Notes under the pieces: model-generated
Told to the model about the DNA's origin: nothing
What the model saw: only the letters and a program-made list of their open reading frames with translations
Database searches by the model: none
Origin: Labilithrix luteola
GTDB taxonomy: Bacteria; Myxococcota_A; Polyangia; Polyangiales; Polyangiaceae
Length of the DNA stretch: 13,586 nucleotides
NCBI GenBank assembly: GCA_026225435.1
Contig: JAMFST010000887.1
Coordinates: forward strand, 1-13,586
Direction: 5' to 3'
In this document: positions 13,342 to 13,586 of the stretch, piece by piece
Layout of the letters: every line of letters starts with the position of its first letter
Numbering within the stretch: the first letter of the stretch is position 1
Program-made: the position numbers and the translations under genes

Positions 13342-13586
13342 TCAGGAGAAGGCGGAGATGCCGGTGATGGCGCGGCCGAGGATGAGCGCGTGCACGTCGT
13401 GCGTCCCCTCGTAGGTGTTCACCGTCTCGAGGTTCGCCGCGTGGCGCATCACCTGGTACTCGGCCTGGATGCCGTTGCCGCCGTGCATGTCCCTGGCCAT
13501 GCGGGCGATGTCGAGCGCCTTGCCGCAGTTGTTCCGCTTGATGAGCGAGACCATCTCCGGCGCGAAGCGGCCGTCGTCGAGGAGGC
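13342..13586 (-). CDS. gcdH: glutaryl-CoA dehydrogenase, C-terminal part (cut by window edge)
   Basis: The visible 80 residues are the C-terminal helical domain of an acyl-CoA dehydrogenase: [20 protein letters not shown], then [78 protein letters not shown] is the glutaryl-CoA dehydrogenase signature, and the Glu of YEGT is the catalytic base. The family oxidises and decarboxylates glutaryl-CoA to crotonyl-CoA in lysine and tryptophan breakdown. The stop is TGA at 13344-13342. The gene continues past the right edge, so the true start is not visible and the internal ATG at 13554 is not it. It converges on the second ketosynthase gene and is probably core metabolism outside the biosynthetic locus. 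Confidence 0.9.
   Translation of the reverse strand, partial: LLDDGRFAPEMVSLIKRNNCGKALDIARMARDMHGGNGIQAEYQVMRHAANLETVNTYEGTHDVHALILGRAITGISAFS

Noticed and set aside
1..13586. CRISPR arrays, tRNA or rRNA genes, transposases, integrases or attachment sites
   Set aside because: No regularly spaced repeats, no tRNA-like cloverleaf, no rRNA segments and no recombinase-like proteins were seen on either strand.

Overview
The window is compact, high-GC bacterial DNA with strong G/C preference at third codon positions, several 4-base stop/start overlaps and some GTG or TTG starts. These traits and the gene content (small-molecule biosynthesis genes beside secreted and core-metabolism genes) suggest a Myxococcota-like organism. 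That taxonomic guess is an inference and no marker gene proves it.

Layout: (1) At the left edge is a partial SnoaL-like (NTF2-fold) gene on the minus strand, then a 347-base divergent gap, then a plus-strand DHA2-type MFS exporter. (2) A minus-strand operon, in transcription order, encodes a HemN-like radical SAM enzyme, an alpha/beta hydrolase and an EntD-type phosphopantetheinyl transferase. (3) A plus-strand acyl-CoA-dehydrogenase-like gene diverges from the radical SAM gene across only 42 bases. (4) A tightly coupled minus-strand operon encodes a free acyl carrier protein, a FabF-type ketosynthase and an ACP-FAAL fusion (fatty acyl-AMP ligase with an N-terminal carrier domain). It converges on the dehydrogenase with a 10-base gap that carries a perfect hairpin. 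(5) On the plus strand are a secreted polysaccharide deacetylase-like protein, then an HxlR-type regulator with a perfect inverted repeat in front, overlapping a second FabF-type ketosynthase. (6) At the right edge is the 3' part of a minus-strand glutaryl-CoA dehydrogenase gene.

The genes from about 2048 to 10351, with 11574-13321, read as a small acyl-ACP-based biosynthetic locus. The ligase would activate a free fatty acid and load it on its own carrier domain or the free ACP. The transferase would arm both carriers. The dehydrogenase would desaturate the acyl chain, the ketosynthases would elongate or condense it, the radical SAM enzyme would add a radical modification, the hydrolase could release or edit the product, and the MFS protein could export it. 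There is no ketoreductase, dehydratase, enoyl reductase or acyltransferase here, so these must come from primary metabolism or lie outside, or the chemistry is a single condensation. The product cannot be named from sequence alone. The most unusual parts are the CX7CX2C cluster motif of the radical SAM enzyme, Asp where acyl-CoA dehydrogenases usually carry catalytic Glu, the ACP-first order of the ligase, and the HxlR regulator coupled to a ketosynthase.
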